A stretch of DNA of 24,283 nt from Balneolaceae bacterium (GTDB taxonomy: Bacteria > Bacteroidota > Rhodothermia > Balneolales > Balneolaceae). Below are positions 23,733 to 24,283 of the stretch, one piece after another. The number at the start of each line of letters is the position of its first letter. Within the stretch, counting starts at the first letter, position 1. A program made the translations under genes and the position numbers. Below the pieces are notes generated by a model that was not told the DNA's origin, did no database searches, and saw only the letters and a list, made by a program, of their open reading frames with translations. The DNA is taken from NCBI GenBank assembly GCA_021767245.1, contig JAASTO010000015.1:1-24283 (forward strand). Direction: 5' to 3'.

Positions 23733-23764
23733 TAAAGATACGCTTTTTTCAGCTACTATTACAA
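23733..23764 (-). promoter_or_regulatory. Putative promoter of the rpsF-rpsR-rplI operon
   Basis: On the minus strand TTG (23764-23762) is followed after 21 bases by TATCTTTA (23740-23733), a 7-of-8 match to TAnnTTTG. Predicted transcription starts about 23726, giving a 70-nt leader before the rpsF ATG. Confidence 0.45.
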
Positions 23765-23865
23765 CAGAATTAATTTAATAGTAAACCGGCGTGCCGATCA
23801 CCTTACTGACTTGACCTTCCCTATTTTCAGCACATGCCAAATTCGGATACTGAAGGTATAAAATT

Positions 23866-24150
23866 TCAGCTCAATTCATCGATAGCCTTGGCCAGGTCGA
23901 GATCTTTTTGGGTTACCTTATCTCCCGCGTCGTGTGTGCTTAACGAGATCCTCACCGTATTGTACACATTGAACAGTTCGGGGTGATGTCCCTGCTTTTC
24001 AGCTTCAATTCCTACCCGAACGATAAAACCCAGCGCTTCACTGAAGTTTTTGAACTCGTATTTATTGCTAATCTTATCATTCTCAAGCTTCCAGTCAGAA
24101 AGAGATTCCAATTTTTGCTCAATATCTGATTTTGTTAACGGTGTCGCCAT
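23866..24150 (-). CDS. phhB: Pterin-4a-carbinolamine dehydratase
   Basis: This enzyme dehydrates 4a-hydroxy-tetrahydropterin, the by-product of pterin-dependent hydroxylases, so the cofactor can be recycled. The 94-residue protein has the family signature in full: E51-x3-H55-H56-P57-x5-Y63-x9-H73 and a following acidic residue (D85). Length is normal. It starts with ATG, and AGGAGA lies a few bases upstream. It stands alone at the right edge, 209 bp before rpsF. No aromatic amino acid hydroxylase is in the window, but folE2 and a pyruvoyltetrahydropterin synthase are at the other end, so a tetrahydropterin-using enzyme may exist elsewhere in the genome. Confidence 0.93.
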   Translation of the reverse strand: MATPLTKSDIEQKLESLSDWKLENDKISNKYEFKNFSEALGFIVRVGIEAEKQGHHPELFNVYNTVRISLSTHDAGDKVTQKDLDLAKAIDELS

Positions 24151-24283
24151 TACACTCTTCTCCTACTTAAAATTAGTATTAGTTTTAGATTTTCTACGAT
24201 AGCCATTTTCATTTAGTACAGTGCTTGTCACTACAAAATAGTTCCATGTATCCGGGTAGTTGCTTACGCTCACTCACGACCAA

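Overview
The window looks like chromosomal DNA from a bacterium of the Bacteroidetes-related (FCB) group, most likely Balneolaeota/Rhodothermota. The reasons are the SusD-less TonB receptor/lipoprotein pair, the ExbB-(small membrane protein)-ExbD-ExbD cassette, a half-size SprA-like outer-membrane protein, few Shine-Dalgarno sequences, and several promoters fitting TTG-N17..23-TAnnTTTG. This placement is inferred from gene content, not from a search. All 20 confident genes lie on the minus strand, so transcription runs from high to low coordinates. Only a truncated reading frame at the extreme left is on the plus strand.

Right part (about 14.7-24.3 kb): a pterin carbinolamine dehydratase; the ribosomal operon rpsF-rpsR-rplI (no ssb) with a structured leader; dsbD; a 1148-residue outer-membrane beta-barrel protein; and the exbB/exbD cassette, closed by a terminator. 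Next come thiL, with altered active-site motifs, and ftsH with its own strong terminator.

Middle (6.5-11.3 kb): a surface lipoprotein with an Ig-like plus right-handed beta-helix architecture, and a TonB-dependent receptor. A terminator-like hairpin separates them. The lipoprotein promoter is preceded by five tandem 11-bp units with invariant TAA, the layout expected for an OmpR/PhoB-type response regulator. This is the most interesting new lead. It suggests a nutrient-starvation-induced outer-membrane uptake module, possibly for phosphate, next to the arsenic genes.

Left (2.4-6.5 kb): an arsenic resistance operon arsR-arsM-arsC-usp-acr3 with an operator/promoter in front of arsR. It encodes sensing, methylation, arsenate reduction, a tandem universal stress protein and arsenite efflux. 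It is followed by a 6-pyruvoyltetrahydropterin synthase of the mammalian-type motif and folE2, ending in a terminator. With the carbinolamine dehydratase these give three pterin-cofactor functions in one window.

The leftmost 0.9 kb is essentially gene-free. It is packed with short palindromes and a duplicated 61-bp element with inverted ends. Further small repeats (a 7-bp tandem array and a GTAGGGGC-type 32-bp palindrome with a diverged relative) sit in the ars region.
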